Shown here piece by piece: positions 26,385-35,043 of a DNA stretch of 61,493 bases (position 1 is its first letter; each line of letters opens with the position of its first letter). The position numbers and the translations under genes were made by a program. Location: positions 1 to 61,493 of the forward strand of contig JBJXGX010000279.1 of assembly GCA_046160305.1 (NCBI GenBank), given 5' to 3'. The stretch comes from SHXR01 sp046160305. Its GTDB lineage: Bacteria; Pseudomonadota; Gammaproteobacteria; Burkholderiales; SG8-39. The notes under the pieces were generated by a model. It was given only the letters and a program-made list of their open reading frames with translations. It was not told the DNA's origin and did not search any database.

Positions 26385-27743
26385 ATGAATTTGTACGCCA
26401 AGCTCGCGCAACGCGAGGCGCAGGGTAAGCCGCTGCGGGTCGGTTTGATCGGTGCCGGAAAATTTGGTGCGATGTATCTCGCGCAGATTCCGAAGACGCC
26501 CGGTGTGCACCTGGTTGGAATCGCGGATCTTTTCCCGGCCAGTGCGAGAACGAACCTCGACCGGGTCGGCTGGGATCCGGCGATCTATAGCGCGCCCTCC
26601 CTCGATATCGCGCTTGTCAAACGTCTCACGCATTTGAGCGATGACTGGGAGGCGCTGGTGTCTCACCCGGCGATCGATATCATCGTCGAGGCGACCGGCA
26701 ATCCCACTGCTGCGGTGGCGCACGCGCTGTCGGCCTTCAGGCATGGCAAGCATGTGGTGATGGTGACGGTCGAAGCGGACGCGTTTTGTGGCCCTCTTCT
26801 CGCACGCAAGGCCGGGGAAGCGGGTGTCGTGTACAGCCTGGCGTACGGCGATCAGCCTGCGCTCATTTGCGATCTGGTGGATTGGGCGCGCGCGGCCGGA
26901 TTTCCTGTCGTCGCCGCAGGACGTGGGCATAAGTGGCTGCCGCATTTCGCGCAGTCCACGCCGGAAACGGTATGGGGTTATTACGGTCTCACGCCCGAGC
27001 AGGCGCGCGTCGGCGGCTTGAATCCGAAGATGTTCAATTCATTTCTCGACGGCTCCAAGCCGGCGATCGAAAGCACGGCCGTTTGCAATGCGACCGGTCT
27101 CACCCCGGCGCCGCATGGATTGCTGTACCCGCCTGCGAGTGTCGATGACATTCCCTTCATCATGCGACCGCGCGAGGAAGGCGGGCATCTGCATCACAAG
27201 GGGCAGGTCGAAGTCGTGTCATCCCTTGAAGCGGATGGCCGTGCGATCCCCTATGACATCCGCTTCGGCGTGTGGGTCGTGTTCGAAGGTGATACCGAAT
27301 ATATCCGTCGCTGCTTTACCGAATACGGTGTTCGCACGGATCCATCGAATCGCTATGCGTGCCTGTACAAGCGCTGGCATCTGATCGGGCTCGAAGTCGG
27401 GATCTCGGTCGCCTCGGTCGGTTTGCGTGGCGAGTCGACGGGTTGCGCGACCGGGTTTCGCGCCGACGTGGTCGCAAGCGCCAAGCGCAATCTGAAGGCC
27501 GGCGAGATTCTCGACGGGGAAGGCGGATACACGGTGGTCGGCAAGCTTTTCCCGGCAGCCGATTCGCTCGCGCTCGGCGGATTGCCGCTTGGGCTCGCGC
27601 ACAACGTCAAGCTCGTCAATCCGATTGCCGCCGGTGCGCCGATACGTTGGGCCGATGTGCAGATCGACGCTTCGCAGGATGCCGTCCGGGCGCGCCGCGA
27701 AATGGAATCGACGTTCGCGATTCCGGCGAAGCTGGCGGCTTGA
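26385..27743 (+). CDS. Homoserine-dehydrogenase-like oxidoreductase with C-terminal SAF domain
   Basis: The 452 residues have an N-terminal Rossmann fold (RVGLIGAGKFGAMYLAQ, about 18-34), a DIIVEATGNPTAA segment typical of homoserine-dehydrogenase or Gfo/Idh folds, and a C-terminal SAF-type domain (about 365-430, KRNLKAGEILDGEGGYTVVGK). This is the COG4091 architecture. Such proteins are annotated as predicted homoserine dehydrogenases, but a real homoserine role is doubtful because the catalytic region differs. The 13-base spacing to the dioxygenase indicates an operon and a two-step oxidation of one substrate (inference). Confidence 0.8.
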   Translation: MNLYAKLAQREAQGKPLRVGLIGAGKFGAMYLAQIPKTPGVHLVGIADLFPASARTNLDRVGWDPAIYSAPSLDIALVKRLTHLSDDWEALVSHPAIDIIVEATGNPTAAVAHALSAFRHGKHVVMVTVEADAFCGPLLARKAGEAGVVYSLAYGDQPALICDLVDWARAAGFPVVAAGRGHKWLPHFAQSTPETVWGYYGLTPEQARVGGLNPKMFNSFLDGSKPAIESTAVCNATGLTPAPHGLLYPPASVDDIPFIMRPREEGGHLHHKGQVEVVSSLEADGRAIPYDIRFGVWVVFEGDTEYIRRCFTEYGVRTDPSNRYACLYKRWHLIGLEVGISVASVGLRGESTGCATGFRADVVASAKRNLKAGEILDGEGGYTVVGKLFPAADSLALGGLPLGLAHNVKLVNPIAAGAPIRWADVQIDASQDAVRARREMESTFAIPAKLAA

Positions 27744-27822
27744 TCGTCACGGGATCCAAGGCTCGCTCAGGACAGCGTCCGGAACGTTTATCTGGTTCGC
27801 AATACCGTAACCGCGCCTTGGA

Positions 27823-28962
27823 ATGATCCTCAGCGATTTGCACCTCCAGATTCAAGAAACGGCTCGCCGGTTCGCGCGCCGGGAAATCATTCCCTACGCA
27901 GCCGAATGGGACCGCACCTGTACGGTGCCCTCGCACTTGCTCCGCGAGATGGGGCAGCTCGGGCTGATGGGGATGTGCATTGACCCCGCGTGGGGTGGCG
28001 CCGGGTCGGATTGGGTATCGTACGTCGTCGCGGTCGAAGAGATCGCCGCGGGCGACTGCGGTCTTTGCAACATGATGTGCGTGAACAATTCTCCCAATTG
28101 CGCGGCCATCGAAGAATACGGCACGCCGGAACAAAAGGATCGCTTCCTGCGGCCCCTGGCAAGCGGCGAGCAATCGAGTGCATTTCTATTGACCGAACCC
28201 GATGCCGGCTCCGATGCGTCAGCGATCAAGACGCGTGCACGACGCCATGGCGATCGATTCGTTCTGAACGGTACCAAGCAGTTCATTACTGCCGGTCGCA
28301 CCGCAAGCGTGGCGTTGATCGTCGCGGTCACCGATCCGGACGCGGGCAAACGCGGCATTTCATGTTTCCTTACGCCAACGAACGCGCCGGGGTATCGCGT
28401 TCTGCGTGAGGAAGTGAAGCTCGGCCACCGTGCCGCGGATACCTGTCTGATTGCGCTGGAGGAGCTCGAAATTCCTGAGACCGGCCTCTTGGGGCCACTC
28501 GGTGGTGGATATCGAATCGCCCTCGCATATTTGGAGAATGGCCGGATAGGTGTCGCGGCCCAGGCGATCGGCGTGGCGCGTGCGGCCTACGAAGCGGCGC
28601 TCCGTTACGCGGGCGAGCGCAAGACCTTCGGCAAACCGATCATCGAACATCAGGCCATCAGCTTCAAGCTCGCGGACATGGCGACCGCGATCGAGTCAGC
28701 GCGACAACTGACATTCCATGCGGCCCAATTGAAGGACGCCGGGCGCCCATGCTTGAAAGAGGCGTCGATGGCAAAGCTCGCGGCGACCGAGATGGCCGAT
28801 CATGTGTGCTATGAAGCCATCCAGATCCATGGCGGCAACGGCTACCTGAATGATTTCCCGGTCGAGAAACTCTATCGGGATGCGCGCGTGCTATCGATCT
28901 ATGAAGGCAGCAACGAAATTCAGCGGATGGTCATCGGGCGCGCGATCGCGGCCGACAAGTGA
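27823..28962 (+). CDS. Acyl-CoA dehydrogenase, short/medium-chain type
   Basis: The 379 residues match classical FAD acyl-CoA dehydrogenases. AFLLTEPDAGSDASAIKT binds flavin and Glu361 in SIYEGSNEIQRMVIGR is the expected catalytic base. The QIHGGNGYLNDFPVEKLYRDAR block is typical. It follows the SAF oxidoreductase by 79 bases on the same strand, so it may belong to the same transcript. Electrons would pass to EtfAB. The substrate cannot be specified. Confidence 0.92.
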   Translation: MILSDLHLQIQETARRFARREIIPYAAEWDRTCTVPSHLLREMGQLGLMGMCIDPAWGGAGSDWVSYVVAVEEIAAGDCGLCNMMCVNNSPNCAAIEEYGTPEQKDRFLRPLASGEQSSAFLLTEPDAGSDASAIKTRARRHGDRFVLNGTKQFITAGRTASVALIVAVTDPDAGKRGISCFLTPTNAPGYRVLREEVKLGHRAADTCLIALEELEIPETGLLGPLGGGYRIALAYLENGRIGVAAQAIGVARAAYEAALRYAGERKTFGKPIIEHQAISFKLADMATAIESARQLTFHAAQLKDAGRPCLKEASMAKLAATEMADHVCYEAIQIHGGNGYLNDFPVEKLYRDARVLSIYEGSNEIQRMVIGRAIAADK

Positions 28963-28993
28963 ACAACGAAGTCGGCGGCAATTCAAGACGTGA

Positions 28994-30028
28994 TTACGCC
29001 GGCTGCGGGACGCGGAGCGTGAGACTGTGCGGTTGCTGTCTGATACCGGCCGGAAGCGCGCGCCACCCGAACGCGCGAATTTCTCCGAACTCGTGCGGCA
29101 GACGCGACCATGTTTCGCCACCATCATCGCTCACGAACACTTGGCCAAGATTCGTCGCGCAGAACATGCGATTCGGATCGGACGGATGCATCGCGACGCA
29201 CCAGGGCGTGCTGTTCAACGTTCCCGGCAATCGTGCATCTTCCCAGGTGACGCCGTAATTGCGGCTGCGCAGAAGCCGGCCCATGCTGCCGGGCGGTCCA
29301 TTGCCGTTGGTCAAGAAGACGATCCCGGAATGATCCAGCCGTGCCGCGACGGCGCGGGTGTACTGCCATGGTGAATCAAGCGGCTGGAATGTCCAGCTTT
29401 CGCCTTGATCTTCGCTGCGATGGAGTCCGCGATTGGTGGTGCAAAGAATCGATGGCTTCGCACCGGGCTTTTGCACGACAGCAATCCCGTGTACATCACC
29501 CGATATGAGACCGCGATCGAGAAAGGTCCAGGTATTGCCGCGATCCGTGCTGCGGTAGAGGCCGCCAATTTCCACGGATGCCCATATGGTGTCAGCCGTA
29601 AAGGGATCAAAGAGAATCTGCGTCACCCGCGTCGGACCCAAGTTGATCTCGGAAAATTCGCAGATTCCGGGCGTCGGGAGTTGGACCCATGTTGCGCCCG
29701 CGTCGGTGGATCGATACAGGGCCGCGGGTCGCGTTCCAGCAAGAAGAACCCGTGGATCAGATGGATCCTGCGCGATGGCCCAGATGTCTTGCATCGGCGA
29801 GGGGACCAGGGTCCATCGCGCGGTCGCTTCGTCCCACCGAAAAAGCCCCATGTCGGTGCCCGCATGAAGCGTTGCCGGCGTTTGCGGATGCATCGCGAAA
29901 GCCCAAACCCGCGCTTCGAGATACATGCCCGAATGGCTATTGGGATGCGTCCAGGTGATGCCCGCATCGTCACTAAACCATGCGGAGTGTCCCGCGGTCC
30001 CTGCATAGACATGTATCGCGCTGGCCAT
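28994..30028 (-). CDS. BNR/Asp-box beta-propeller protein (sialidase/VPS10-like fold)
   Basis: Six Asp-box repeats of the S-x-D-x-G-x-T-W type are visible in 344 residues: FSDDAGITW, YRSTDAGATW, YRSTDRGNTW, HRSEDQGESW, LRSRNYGVTW and VSDDGGETW. They are spaced along the chain as expected for a six- or seven-bladed propeller. There is no signal peptide or membrane segment, so it is probably cytoplasmic, unlike secreted sialidases, and the sialidase Arg triad is not recognisable. It converges on the acyl-CoA dehydrogenase and lies downstream of rep. Function unknown. Confidence 0.8.
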   Translation of the reverse strand: MASAIHVYAGTAGHSAWFSDDAGITWTHPNSHSGMYLEARVWAFAMHPQTPATLHAGTDMGLFRWDEATARWTLVPSPMQDIWAIAQDPSDPRVLLAGTRPAALYRSTDAGATWVQLPTPGICEFSEINLGPTRVTQILFDPFTADTIWASVEIGGLYRSTDRGNTWTFLDRGLISGDVHGIAVVQKPGAKPSILCTTNRGLHRSEDQGESWTFQPLDSPWQYTRAVAARLDHSGIVFLTNGNGPPGSMGRLLRSRNYGVTWEDARLPGTLNSTPWCVAMHPSDPNRMFCATNLGQVFVSDDGGETWSRLPHEFGEIRAFGWRALPAGIRQQPHSLTLRVPQPA

Positions 30029-30069
30029 TGCGCCTCCGATAATGATCCGATCGATCAGGGAAACAGACG

Positions 30070-30084
30070 GAACAAAGTTTGTTC
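30070..30084. promoter_or_regulatory. 15-bp perfect inverted repeat, candidate operator
   Basis: GAACAAA-G-TTTGTTC is a perfect palindrome around one central base, 42 bases upstream of the propeller gene's start codon. This position fits a repressor operator. No regulator gene is adjacent. Confidence 0.5.
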
Positions 30085-30104
30085 GCGTGATTCTTTGTCC
30101 GGAT

Positions 30105-30120
30105 GATTCGATCCCGAATC
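30105..30120. repeat. 6-4-6 inverted repeat between rep and the propeller gene
   Basis: GATTCG ATCC CGAATC forms a perfect 6-bp stem with a 4-base loop, about 115 bases after the rep stop on the minus strand. It lacks a T-run; it may be a weak hairpin after rep or part of the propeller gene's control region. Confidence 0.35.
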
Positions 30121-30234
30121 AGTCTAACAAACTTCCCTGAGGCGTTGGATTCCGGCCGAGATGGTCGGTTGAACGCGCGGTCTTGCCGCATTGCTTCGGC
30201 TTTCCTGCGAGCCCGGCACACATACTGAAAGGCG

Positions 30235-32232
30235 TCAGCGCGGCACTTTCTGCAGCATCGCCTTGAGATTCGCCATGCGGTCCTTCGCGTCTGGAGCGGG
30301 CCCGGTCGGCGGCATTGCCGGTTGGGCATCAAGGCCCATTTCGGCGATAAACCGCGAGGGTTCTCTTGGCACGGCTTCCTTCGCACGCTTTCGTTTGCGG
30401 CACCAGGTCAGGTAGAGGCTTCGCTGCGCCCTCGTGACACCAACATACATGAGCCGGCGTTCTTCCTCGATTCGCCCCGGCGCACCATCGCCATCCTCCG
30501 TAGTGTCCCGCCCAAGGTGTGGGAGGAAGCCCTCTTCCACCCCGACAAGAAATACATGCGGGAACTCGAGCCCTTTCGAAGCGTGCAAGGTGGAGAGTTG
30601 CACCGCATCTTCTTCCTTGGCTTGGTCGAGGGAGGTGATCAGGGCGATCGTCTGCGCGAGCTCGAGCAGCGTCTTGTCGTCTTCCTCCGCGCGACCGGCA
30701 ACCCAGTTCCGAAAATCAAGCACGTTTTGCCATTTGTTGCCGGCTGTCCGCTCGTCATTATTGTCGTGCAGGTACTGTTCATAGCCGATCGACTTGATCA
30801 AATCATCAAGGACGACACCGGCCGGTTCACGTTTTGCCCGCCATTCGAACCGGTTCAGGCTGTCGCCGAATTGGCGTACGAGTTCCAGACTCCGGGCCGC
30901 GACGCGACTGCTCGCCTCCCCGCGATAGGCCGCCTCAAAGAGTGAAACATGGAACTCGCCCGAAAGCTTTCCCAGCGCTTCGAGCGTCTGCGGGCCAATG
31001 CCCCGCTTTGGCGTGGTGGCAGCGCGAATGAAGGCCGGATCGTCGTCGCCGTTGATCAGCACCCGGAGATAGGCGATCAGATCGCGTATCTCGGCGCGTT
31101 CGAAGAAAGACTGTCCACCGGAAAGAACATAGGGCACACGCTCGCGTCGCAGCATTTGCTCGAAGACTCTGGCCTGCTGATTACTCCGATAGAGGATCGC
31201 GTAGTCCGAATACTTGGTTCTACGTTCCATGCGATGCGCAAGTATGCGCATGACGACGCGTTCGGCCTCGGCATCATCGTCATCCGTGGCCGTGACGACC
31301 ACTTCGTCGCCGTTACCGAGGTCTGACCAGAGCCTCTTCTCGAAGAGCTTCGGATTCTTTGCGATGAGAGTGTTCGCAGCATGCAGGATCCGTTGACTCG
31401 ATCGATAGTTCTGTTCGAGCTTGACGATCTTCAAGGCGGGATAATCCCGTTGGAGATTGGCCAGATTGTCCAGGGTTGCACCGCGCCAACCATAGATCGA
31501 CTGATCATCGTCGCCCACCAGCGTAAATGCGTCGCGGCCGTGAGTGAGGCGCTGCAGCAACGCGTACTGGCAGGCATTGGAATCTTGGTATTCATCTACC
31601 AAGAGATACGCGAATTTCGATTGCCAGGTTTCACGCGCTTCCTGGTCCCGCTGAAACAGGGCTGCCGGCAGGCGAATCAGGTCATCGAAATCGACCGCTT
31701 GGTACGCTTGCAGCGTGGCACTGTAGTCCCGGTAAAGACGTGCGATCTGTGCAGCGTTGTCGTCTTGCGCGTTCGCGATCGCATCTTCCGGGGAAAGCAT
31801 GGCGTTCTTCCAAAGCGAGATCGCGCTTTGCGCGCGGCGCAGACTCGCCTTGTCCGTTGTAGCGAGCAGACCTTGCAGGATGCCGAAACAATCGTCCGCA
31901 TCGAAGATGGAGAATGTAGGCTTCAAACCAAGGCGGTTGGCCTCGGCACGAAGGATCCGTACGCCAAGCGAATGGAACGTCGAGACGATGAGTCCCGCGC
32001 TCGTTTTCTTGCCAATGAGCGCTTCCGTTCTCGCCTTCATTTCAGCGGCTGCTTTATTCGTGAAGGTAACCGCCGCGATCGCGTTCGCCGCGATTCCTTT
32101 TTGATGAATGAGGTGCGCGATCTTGTGAATGATCACGCGTGTCTTGCCGCTGCCGGCACCAGCCAGGACGAGGCATGGGCCATCGGTATACCGGACAGCA
32201 TCATGCTGTGGCGGATTCAATCCATCGGACAT
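30235..32232 (-). CDS. rep: ATP-dependent DNA helicase Rep (UvrD family)
   Basis: 3'-5' superfamily 1A helicase that helps replication forks past bound proteins. The 665 residues are Rep length. Walker A is GAGSGKT (25-31), and motif II is LLVDEYQDSN. VGDDDQSIYGWRGA (motif III), QNYRSSQRIL (IV) and the late LSTLHASKGLEFPHVFL and EERRLMYVGVTRAQ (V and VI) are all present. The start NPPQHDAVRYTDGPCLVLAG is typical of Rep rather than UvrD or PcrA. Confidence 0.93.
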   Translation of the reverse strand: MSDGLNPPQHDAVRYTDGPCLVLAGAGSGKTRVIIHKIAHLIHQKGIAANAIAAVTFTNKAAAEMKARTEALIGKKTSAGLIVSTFHSLGVRILRAEANRLGLKPTFSIFDADDCFGILQGLLATTDKASLRRAQSAISLWKNAMLSPEDAIANAQDDNAAQIARLYRDYSATLQAYQAVDFDDLIRLPAALFQRDQEARETWQSKFAYLLVDEYQDSNACQYALLQRLTHGRDAFTLVGDDDQSIYGWRGATLDNLANLQRDYPALKIVKLEQNYRSSQRILHAANTLIAKNPKLFEKRLWSDLGNGDEVVVTATDDDDAEAERVVMRILAHRMERRTKYSDYAILYRSNQQARVFEQMLRRERVPYVLSGGQSFFERAEIRDLIAYLRVLINGDDDPAFIRAATTPKRGIGPQTLEALGKLSGEFHVSLFEAAYRGEASSRVAARSLELVRQFGDSLNRFEWRAKREPAGVVLDDLIKSIGYEQYLHDNNDERTAGNKWQNVLDFRNWVAGRAEEDDKTLLELAQTIALITSLDQAKEEDAVQLSTLHASKGLEFPHVFLVGVEEGFLPHLGRDTTEDGDGAPGRIEEERRLMYVGVTRAQRSLYLTWCRKRKRAKEAVPREPSRFIAEMGLDAQPAMPPTGPAPDAKDRMANLKAMLQKVPR

Positions 32233-32537
32233 GGCAATAGGGGCGCGTGAATTGCAACGACTGTCAAGATCGTCGTGGCAATGGAATCACTCGTGGTCGG
32301 GCGCGATCTCGCCGGCGACCGGTCGAAATTCACAGGGAGGAGAGGGGGCAGCGTGAGCTGCTCGCATGGCAGTGTGTCGAGCCGGTTCGACCGTGCGCTC
32401 GACGATTGGAATCGTACACTGCCAGGGGAGCGAGCGAAAGCCTGTCTGGCGATGGCTCGCATTGGTTGTACAGTTCGGCCTCGAACATCGAGTCGAAGAA
32501 TCCAGTTCCAATCAAGTCATGTGGGGGCGTGCGTGCA
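32233..32537. other. 305-base gap between divergent rep and MaoC-like gene
   Basis: No supported gene is seen here. On the minus strand a perfect TTGACA -35 lies about 38 bases ahead of the rep ATG, but no good -10 follows at 16-18 bases. The remaining open frames are short and lack family similarity. Promoters for both flanking genes should lie here but are not recognisable. Confidence 0.4.
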
Positions 32538-33035
32538 ATGAAGATTCTTGGTGTCGGATATTGTTGGGAAGAGCTTGCGATCGGGGACAAGTTTCGGACA
32601 TTGAGACGCACTGTCACCGAAACCGACCTTGTCAATTTCATCTCGGTCACGGGGATGCTCGAAGCGATATTTATCGATGCAACGCATGGGGAGGACAAAG
32701 GTGCTATTCGGGGACGATTCGTGCCCGGCGCTCTGACCTACACCTTGATCGAGGGGCTGCAATGCCAGGGATTCTTTCAGGGAACCGGCCTGGCAATGCT
32801 CGAGCTCGAACAAAAGGTCCTGAAGCCCGTGTTTATTGGCGACACTGTTTACGCGGAGGTCGAAGTAGTCGGGGTTCGGCCCACCTCGCGTGGCGGGCGT
32901 GCAATCGTGAGTTCGATGAACCATGTATTCAATCAGAATACTGATCTGGTTATTACCTACAAGGCTGTGCGCATGATGGCAGGGCGGGTTGAACGGGATG
33001 CCGTTGGCCGGGCGCCGAACGAGCAGACGACATGA
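32538..33035 (+). CDS. MaoC-like hotdog-fold protein with altered active site
   Basis: The 165 residues resemble MaoC-type dehydratases: an N-terminal WEELAIGDKFRTLRRTVTETDLVNFISVTG, then RGRFVPGALTYTLIEGL, then VLKPVFIGDTVYAEVEVVGVRPTSRGGR. The catalytic dyad, normally in a D-x-N-P-I-H-x-D stretch, is replaced by MLEAIFIDATHG, so Asp and His of the hydratase site are missing. It may have another reaction or no catalysis. The ATG at 32538 begins the conserved part; upstream residues in frame look random. It precedes the HDOD gene by 164 bases on the same strand. Confidence 0.72.
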   Translation: MKILGVGYCWEELAIGDKFRTLRRTVTETDLVNFISVTGMLEAIFIDATHGEDKGAIRGRFVPGALTYTLIEGLQCQGFFQGTGLAMLELEQKVLKPVFIGDTVYAEVEVVGVRPTSRGGRAIVSSMNHVFNQNTDLVITYKAVRMMAGRVERDAVGRAPNEQTT

Positions 33036-33063
33036 TCCCGGTCAGCGATGCGATGGACGTTCG

Positions 33064-33132
33064 TCACAGCCTGGCAATTGCTTCGATCGCGATCCGACAA
33101 TGATCACGGGATAGTCCGACCGAGGCCGCAGG
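33064..33132 (-). pseudogene. Possible C-terminal remnant of a RidA-family protein
   Basis: A minus-strand frame ending in TGA at 33064-33066 encodes a tail LPAASVGLSRDHCRIAIEAI followed by ARL. RidA proteins end in a similar way (PARSCVEVARLPKDVKIEIEAIA). About three residues are missing relative to RidA, and the frame upstream lies opposite the start of the HDOD gene, so only the tail could remain. Short and by eye. Confidence 0.28.
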
Positions 33133-33199
33133 TAACGGGTCGATTTGCCGAATATCGAATAAACGACCCTCGGATCTCGTCAGCCAGTTGGCGCGCATC

Positions 33200-34093
33200 A
33201 TGCAAATCGTGGAGCCCGTCCGGGCATCGGACCTTGACCCAGTACTGGGTGATATCCAAATCCCATCTTGTCCGTTGGTGCTGCAGAGCATCGTGAGAGA
33301 GGTGCGGCGATCCAACCCGAATTTCGCCGGGATCAAGAAACTGATTGCATCGGATATCGGGCTCTCGGCGGCTTTGATCACCGCGGTCAATTCGCCCATG
33401 TTCGGTGTCACGCGAAAGATCAGCTCGATCGAGCATGCGCTCTTTCTGCTTGGGATGCGCAACATCAAGCAGATCGTCGAGAGCCATTTCCTTCGGCATG
33501 CGTTCCAGGCCGGTCGTAGTCCCGGGATGCGCCAGTACTGGAGAAAAGCATCCCGAATCGCTGCGCTTTGCGGCTTCGTATCGGGCGCGACGGGTTCGTG
33601 TGACGCCGATATCGCGTACACCTACGGGCTATTTCGGGACGCGGGGATGGCCGTACTGCGAATCAAGCATCCTTCGTACGAGCCGTTCCTTACGGGCGAA
33701 GTTCTTGCGAGGGGAGGGGAAAGTCTTCTCGATAAGGAAGAGGCAGCCTTCAAAGTACACCACGCTCGCGTCGGCTCGTATCTCGCGACCCGATGGGGCC
33801 TGAATGCGTCCATCGCCTTGGGGATACTGCAACATCATGACGACCGATCGACGCCGCCCCCATCGATGCATGGCTGGGTGAGTTCGGGTCTGAGTTCCGA
33901 GGCTGAGGGTGTGGCCGAGACGCTCCTCGCGCTAGGCGTCATGTCCGATTGGATGAACGTTCGGGTTGGCGCACTGGTCTCTTCGCCGCCGCCGGTGGGG
34001 ATGTTTGAACCGATGGAGCGACTGCGGATCGACCCGAATCAATTGGAAACGTTGATTTCAGAAGCCAGGCAGATTCTCAAACGGTCCGCCTGA
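33200..34093 (+). CDS. HDOD domain protein
   Basis: The 297-residue protein is essentially one HDOD domain. LPVLQ-type start (IPSCPLVLQSIVREVR), DIGLSAALITAVNSPMFG, ISSIEHALFLLGMRNIKQIV, YTYGLFRDAGMAVL and HHARVGSYLATRWGLNASIALGILQHHD are typical. HDOD proteins are non-hydrolytic relatives of HD phosphohydrolases and usually act in signalling or in control of motility or stress. No output domain is attached. The ATG at 33200 was chosen; a TTG at 33188 is in frame but unlikely. Partner and signal are unknown. Confidence 0.85.
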   Translation: MQIVEPVRASDLDPVLGDIQIPSCPLVLQSIVREVRRSNPNFAGIKKLIASDIGLSAALITAVNSPMFGVTRKISSIEHALFLLGMRNIKQIVESHFLRHAFQAGRSPGMRQYWRKASRIAALCGFVSGATGSCDADIAYTYGLFRDAGMAVLRIKHPSYEPFLTGEVLARGGESLLDKEEAAFKVHHARVGSYLATRWGLNASIALGILQHHDDRSTPPPSMHGWVSSGLSSEAEGVAETLLALGVMSDWMNVRVGALVSSPPPVGMFEPMERLRIDPNQLETLISEARQILKRSA

Positions 34094-34176
34094 ACGATCC
34101 GGTCGGCGGTCGTTGCTGCGCGCGTCCCCCGGATGCCGTGGGATGCACGCAGGGAACGAGGGAAGCAGCGTCGGGA

Positions 34177-34674
34177 TCATGCCGACGGTGCGATGGACTG
34201 ATTTTCAAGGGACTTGAGAGTCAGAGACATGCCGACGGCTGTTTCGGAATCAGCATAGTAGCGGGGATGAAGAGCGTGTTCCCGAAATCCGCACTTGCGA
34301 TAGAAAAGGCGCGCGGTGCGGCTTTTAAGGCGATGTTTTGAATCGATCCGTGTGATCCCGGCCGTATAGCACGACACCTTGAGCCACTCCAACATTTGCC
34401 GGGCGATTCCCATTCCTCGGTAAGGCGGTTCGACTGCAACACGAATGAGGCGGGCAACTTCGTCGGAAAAATACATGCTGGCAAAGGCGACGACGATCCC
34501 TCGGTCGCAGCAGACGATCGTCACGATACTTTTGTCGCGGAGCACCTTCCCGACGAATTCAGGTGTCCACCGCCAGGGTAAGCCGACTTCAACCAGGTCG
34601 CGGGACATGTACGCTATCGCACTCAAATCGTCATCGGTGGCGAGTTTGATGGAAAGGTCTTTTTCGATTGCCAT
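34177..34674 (-). CDS. GNAT family N-acetyltransferase
   Basis: The 165 residues form one GNAT domain. The acetyl-CoA pyrophosphate loop is visible in IRVAVEPPYRGMGIARQMLEW (Q/RxxGxG/A type), and a late ARLFYRKCGFREH motif is the usual C-terminal feature. Substrate unknown. It is convergent with the HDOD gene and 369 bases from glnD. Confidence 0.85.
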   Translation of the reverse strand: MAIEKDLSIKLATDDDLSAIAYMSRDLVEVGLPWRWTPEFVGKVLRDKSIVTIVCCDRGIVVAFASMYFSDEVARLIRVAVEPPYRGMGIARQMLEWLKVSCYTAGITRIDSKHRLKSRTARLFYRKCGFREHALHPRYYADSETAVGMSLTLKSLENQSIAPSA

Positions 34675-35043
34675 TGGTTGCCCCGATATCCTAGTGAGGA
34701 TTCGATTCTAGGAACTCATCTGTGAACCATGGGTGAAGCCACGCGATTGCGTGGAATACTGCGGTTAGATAACTTCGCAGAGGTCCTTCGCGATCAGTGC
34801 AAGGCGATCGTGCGGCGCAACAGCGTGAACGACGGCCAGCACATTTACCGGCTGTGACGGTCGGTAGTCTTTTTCAGGATCACACTTCGTCTCGCGCAGT
34901 CGTGAGGGTTCGATTGACGAGCACGGGGGTAAGTTGGTTCATCGGCCTTCCGCTGCGCACCATCTTTTTGCGTGGGCCTCTTCCGGCCGCCACGCCATAC
35001 TCGTAACGGCCCGCGACCCTGAAGCCTCGCGCTCGATATTCCG
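34675..35043. other. 369-base gap downstream of glnD
   Basis: On the minus strand, from just after glnD to a TGA at 34880-34882, a frame encodes about 55 Arg-rich residues (EYRARGFRVAGRYEYGVAAG, then later MNQLTPVLVNRTL). I recognise no family and no ribosome-binding site, so it is not called a gene. CCACGC GATT GCGTGG (34739-34754) is a perfect 6-bp hairpin without a T-run. CCTAG and CTAGG (34690-34712) form another weak pair. Confidence 0.4.
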
